Origin: Datnioides undecimradiatus
Lineage: Eukaryota > Chordata > Actinopteri > Lobotiformes > Datnioididae
Assembly: GCA_008933995.1 (NCBI GenBank)
Contig: WARS01000029.1
Coordinates: forward strand, 15,995,131 to 16,059,130
Length of the DNA: 64,000 nucleotides
Direction: 5' to 3'
Below are positions 62,891-64,000 of this stretch, one piece after another. How positions within the stretch are numbered: position 1 is the stretch's first letter; the number at the start of each line of letters is the position of its first letter. Position numbers and translations under genes: made by a program. Below the pieces are notes generated by a model, which saw only the letters and a list, made by a program, of their open reading frames with translations, had not been told where the DNA came from and searched no databases.

Positions 62891-64000
62891 TTTGTTATTT
62901 TTCTCATGAGAGTTTCTAGGTTACTGGAGGAAAAGGAAAGGTCTTTCAATGCTATTGCCTGCAAAAAAACCCCCCAAAAAACAACTATGTAAAGTTTTCC
63001 TATGCTGGTCTAGACTCAAAACAGCAGCTCACAGTACTTGTAGTGGTAAATTAAGTGAATGCAGCGTCAAGCTTTAGTGATTAAATTGAATTTAGTACTG
63101 AACTGCAAAATGTTCATGCTTAAATTCTTGAAAAGTAAAAGATGAGGTGGATAAGTGCATTATTGAATCAAATCGTTCTCTATTTGAAACAATTTATTGA
63201 GTTGAATTGCTTTATATTGCTGCCTTCTATAATTGAATTGTATGTGCTAGGCTATGTATAAGCAGTACATTATGTTACGTTTTCAGTGACTATTGTCAGA
63301 AGTACACATAATGTAATGGAAGCATTACTTACTTGTCTAAGTGTGTAGGATTTCTAATTACATAACAAAGTATCAGTAAACAATCCCTAATTATCCTGAC
63401 CTGATGCTAATTGTGCCAGTAGTGGTAAATAATAGATCAAACGTTGTTCCAGGACAGTTCAAGTGACCCAGATAAAGATTTTCTTAATTTATTCATTCAA
63501 CACATCTTTCTTTTTTTAGTCTCTGTTAGTGTTAAAGACAGCCCAAATGCACCTGAAAAACCTGGGACATTTAATTAAACTGTTTCTGAGAATAAATTGA
63601 ATTTCTAAGACTGTGGTGCAGCATGTCGGCCTCAGAAATGAGGACACAAACAAGGCAACAAAGATATTCTTGTTTCCCCGGCCTGTTTCACAGACTTTTT
63701 GATTGTTCCACATCTTGTGATTTGCAACTTGTGATCACTTGTGCAATCTGTGGATAAAAGCACTAAATGGATTATGGACAGTCACAGAAAGAGAGGTAGA
63801 GAGATAGAGAGAGAGAGGTGTTATGGGTTTATAACCTCAAAACATTCATATTATTTTTTCATTTTAACTTTTCACAGGTACACGCAGGAAAAAAAGGAGA
63901 GAATATTTCTTTGTCTTTTTTTCTTTTCAGTATGATTGGTATTCAGTGTAACGCTTTTTATTGAAACACGATTTTTTTGATAAATGAATGAATTATAAAT
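62891..64000. other. Intergenic region to right edge
   Basis: AT-rich sequence with a GA-rich microsatellite at 63787-63818. No gene supported. Confidence 0.5.
63787..63818. repeat. GA-rich microsatellite
   Basis: Imperfect GA/GATA run near the right edge. Confidence 0.85.

Overview
The window is nuclear DNA from a ray-finned fish, most likely a percomorph-type teleost. The evidence is compact genes split by GT-AG introns, microsatellites, and degenerate copies of short non-autonomous DNA transposons that I recognise from percomorph genomes. There is no bacterial, viral or plasmid architecture. Six protein-coding genes can be assembled exon by exon, with every exon phase closing.

Layout. 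256-3945 (-): MUTYH, the adenine DNA glycosylase, whose last exons lie beyond the left edge. 5170-8621 (-): ARMH1, an armadillo-like protein, complete in 11 coding exons. 10239-12659 (+): a secreted galectin-3-binding-protein-like gene (LGALS3BP: SRCR, BTB, BACK). 14668-19393 (+): MPND, a RAMA plus JAMM/MPN protein, 13 coding exons. 23945-36042 (-): SH3GL1 (endophilin-A2, BAR plus SH3), 9 coding exons with a 5.2-kb first intron, convergent with MPND. 41024-52437 (-): RORC, the ROR-gamma nuclear receptor, 10 coding exons, using a first coding exon of the short ROR-gamma-t type ('MR'). 52921-64000 shows no exon that I can support. It holds microsatellites, a degenerate repeat and several blocks of mixed composition that look like candidate conserved non-coding elements.

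The genes do not form a pathway: base-excision repair, an armadillo protein, secreted innate immunity, chromatin-type deubiquitinase-like reading, endocytosis, and lymphoid/metabolic transcription. From memory, the human counterparts lie at 1p34 (MUTYH, ARMH1), 17q25 (LGALS3BP), 19p13.3 (MPND, SH3GL1) and 1q21 (RORC). The order is therefore a mosaic, with the MPND/SH3GL1 pair retained.

I did not find an unmistakably new biological system. The best leads are regulatory or structural: an RFX X-box upstream of ARMH1; a GAS motif just before a TATA-like box upstream of LGALS3BP; an SH3GL1 3' splice site whose pyrimidine tract is replaced by a TG-type repeat; a promoter-like GC-rich patch inside RORC intron 1; a complete hAT-like MITE with target-site duplication; a foldback element in MUTYH; and an altered zinc-linchpin spacing in MUTYH.
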